DNA from: Spirochaetaceae bacterium
GTDB lineage: Bacteria > Spirochaetota > Spirochaetia > Treponematales > Breznakiellaceae
Length of the DNA: 5,901 nt
Reading direction: 5' to 3'
Assembly: GCA_031280115.1 (NCBI GenBank)
Contig: JAITHF010000171.1
Location: 1 to 5,901 of the forward strand
The notes under the pieces were generated by a model, which was not told where the DNA came from, searched no databases, and worked only from the letters and a program-made list of their open reading frames with translations. Each line of letters opens with the position of its first letter. Within the stretch, counting starts at the first letter, position 1. Below are positions 5,105-5,901 of this stretch, piece by piece. The translations under genes were made by a program, and so were the position numbers.

Positions 5105-5252
5105 GGGGGAACCAGTTCCCCCAAACCCCCCATAAGTGCGACGTGTGCAGCGCCGCTAACGCCTGCGGCGTCCGCTGAGGCGCCGCGTGAGGGTTGTGAC
5201 TAAAATTGCAAACCCGCTCACCGCAGGAAGCACGTGAAACAGCCTCCGGCTG
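5105..5252 (+). repeat. Structured intergenic element, copy C (upstream of racemase gene)
   Basis: This is the third copy, inverted relative to A and B and thus again pointing at the neighbouring start codon. The 5' hairpin is a perfect 8-bp stem GGGGGAAC-CA-GTTCCCCC (5105-5122). The 25-nt core lies at 5191-5215, the conserved GAGGCGCCGC block just before it, and the 3' hairpin CAGCC-TCC-GGCTG at 5240-5252. The long-range stem (AGTGC near 5136 with GCAC near 5230) is weaker, with internal mismatches. The element ends 46 nt before the ATG. Confidence 0.85.
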
Positions 5253-5263
5253 CGCAGGGGGTG

Positions 5264-5280
5264 GCGCTCAAGCGCGTTTT
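5264..5280 (+). terminator. Weak hairpin with T-tract in the racemase leader
   Basis: GCGC-TCAA-GCGC (5264-5275) is followed by G and TTTT (5277-5280), 18 nt before the start codon. The stem is only 4 bp, so it is a poor terminator on its own. It is noted because its place between element C and the gene would suit attenuation. Confidence 0.2.
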
Positions 5281-5298
5281 AGGGTACGATGGCTGCCT

Positions 5299-5901
5299 AT
5301 GAACTATGAAATCGTGGTTGCTGATCCGGCAAAGAACATAACCCTTATGGTGCTTAGCCAGACAGAAAACCGTCTTGAGACGGCGCGCTACCTCATGGCC
5401 CTGCCGTATCTGGAGGCGGAACAGGTTGGGTTTGTAACGCCGCCGCAGGCCCCGGGCGGCCTTTGGCATCTTGAGATGGCAGGCGGCGAGTTTTGCGGCA
5501 ATGCGGCGCGCAGTTTCGGCCTTTTCGCGGCGCTGCAACAGGGGGTTCGGGGCGCCGGGAGTGTTTCTATCAGTATAAGCGGCATGAAGGAGCCGCTTTC
5601 TATTGCGGTCAATACCGCTGAGGGCCGCGCGGCGGCGGCTATACCGGCGCCGGTTTTTAAGCGGGGCCTTGATTTCTATGGAAAGACCCTCACGGCCTAT
5701 GGGTTTGAGGGCATAACCCACCTTATTGCGCCGGACATCCTGCCGGACAGGGAGGCGTTTTTCGCGCTTAAAGCCCAGTGCGAGCGCTTTCTGCCGCCCG
5801 CTCCGGCCCTGGGGGTCATGTTTTATCAGCAGGCGCAGGCTGTGATGACGCCGGCGGTGTATGTGTACCAGACGGACGCGCTGGTGTTTGAGTCAAGCTG
5901 C
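5299..5901 (+). CDS. DapF-fold racemase/epimerase, CntK-like histidine racemase candidate (3' end outside window)
   Basis: The first 201 codons are present and the frame is open at the window edge. The fold family (diaminopimelate epimerase-like) uses two cysteines as acid/base pair. The first is C66 in GGEFCGNAARS (62-72). The second should be C201, the last codon of the window, in FESSC, where family members continue with a Gly-Ser-Gly type loop. Classical DapF has CGNGARC at the first site; the GGEFCGNA form and an E-x-SC second site are, from memory, those of CntK-type histidine racemases of staphylopine synthesis. N13 in DPAKNITLMVL matches the N-terminal substrate asparagine. The start ATG 5299 suits the family N-terminus, although the nearest ribosome-binding-like AGGG (5281-5284) is 14 nt away. 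It is divergent from argB. Automatic annotation would probably say DapF; substrate is uncertain. Confidence 0.85.
   Translation, partial: MNYEIVVADPAKNITLMVLSQTENRLETARYLMALPYLEAEQVGFVTPPQAPGGLWHLEMAGGEFCGNAARSFGLFAALQQGVRGAGSVSISISGMKEPLSIAVNTAEGRAAAAIPAPVFKRGLDFYGKTLTAYGFEGITHLIAPDILPDREAFFALKAQCERFLPPAPALGVMFYQQAQAVMTPAVYVYQTDALVFESSC

Noticed and set aside
4753..5133. 126-codon minus-strand frame containing SGGAGFI heptads
   Set aside because: The heptads merely reflect the 21-bp tandem repeat; both ends of the frame lie in repeat copies B and C and no start signal or domain is seen.
5285..5290. TACGAT as a -10 box for the racemase
   Set aside because: It matches only 4/6, there is no -35 at 16-18 nt, and it is too close to the start codon to leave a normal leader.
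5218..5721. 167-codon minus-strand open frame opposite the racemase
   Set aside because: The plus-strand frame has the DapF-fold cysteine motif and stays open to the window edge; the opposite frame is Arg-rich, lacks motifs and crosses repeat C.

Overview
The window is a GC-rich bacterial chromosomal segment. Four complete genes lie on the minus strand and one gene, cut off by the window edge, lies on the plus strand. The gene set does not fix the taxon. Base composition, the small one-domain RRM protein and the many short GC-rich intergenic hairpins are compatible with a spirochaete, perhaps a Treponema-like gut bacterium, but this is a low-confidence inference.

Layout from left to right: a 96-residue RRM RNA-binding protein (74-364, -) with a structured leader; a 333-bp intergenic stretch holding a weak plus-strand small ORF and a plus-strand terminator-like hairpin; radA (698-2137, -), the RecA/Lon-like recombination and repair ATPase, with an unusual C-terminal insertion; a 246-bp gap with two intrinsic terminators for argD and repeat copy A; argD (2384-3550, -); a 78-bp gap with a hairpin; argB (3629-4513, -) with a plausible sigma-70 type promoter; a 785-bp region with no convincing gene (4514-5298), holding repeat copies B and C as an inverted pair, a 21-bp tandem repeat and an AT-rich palindrome; and a divergent plus-strand gene (5299 to the window end) for a DapF-fold racemase whose active-site motif looks like CntK-type histidine racemases rather than classical diaminopimelate epimerase.

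argB and argD are consecutive in transcription order and supply steps 2 and 4 of ornithine/arginine synthesis. radA follows argD but is separated from it by two terminators, so it is probably expressed independently.

The most interesting signal is a roughly 150-nt element present three times. Each copy lies just upstream of a gene and in the same orientation relative to it (radA, argB, racemase). The copies share a 25-nt core (GGGTTGTGACTAAA-N4-CAAACCC), a long-range stem around that core, and a flanking hairpin at each end. The flanking stems are kept although their sequences differ between copies. This fits either a structured cis-regulatory RNA or a miniature palindromic mobile/intergenic repeat; the window alone cannot decide. 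The second lead is the racemase, which could be the first gene of an opine-metallophore cluster lying beyond the right edge.
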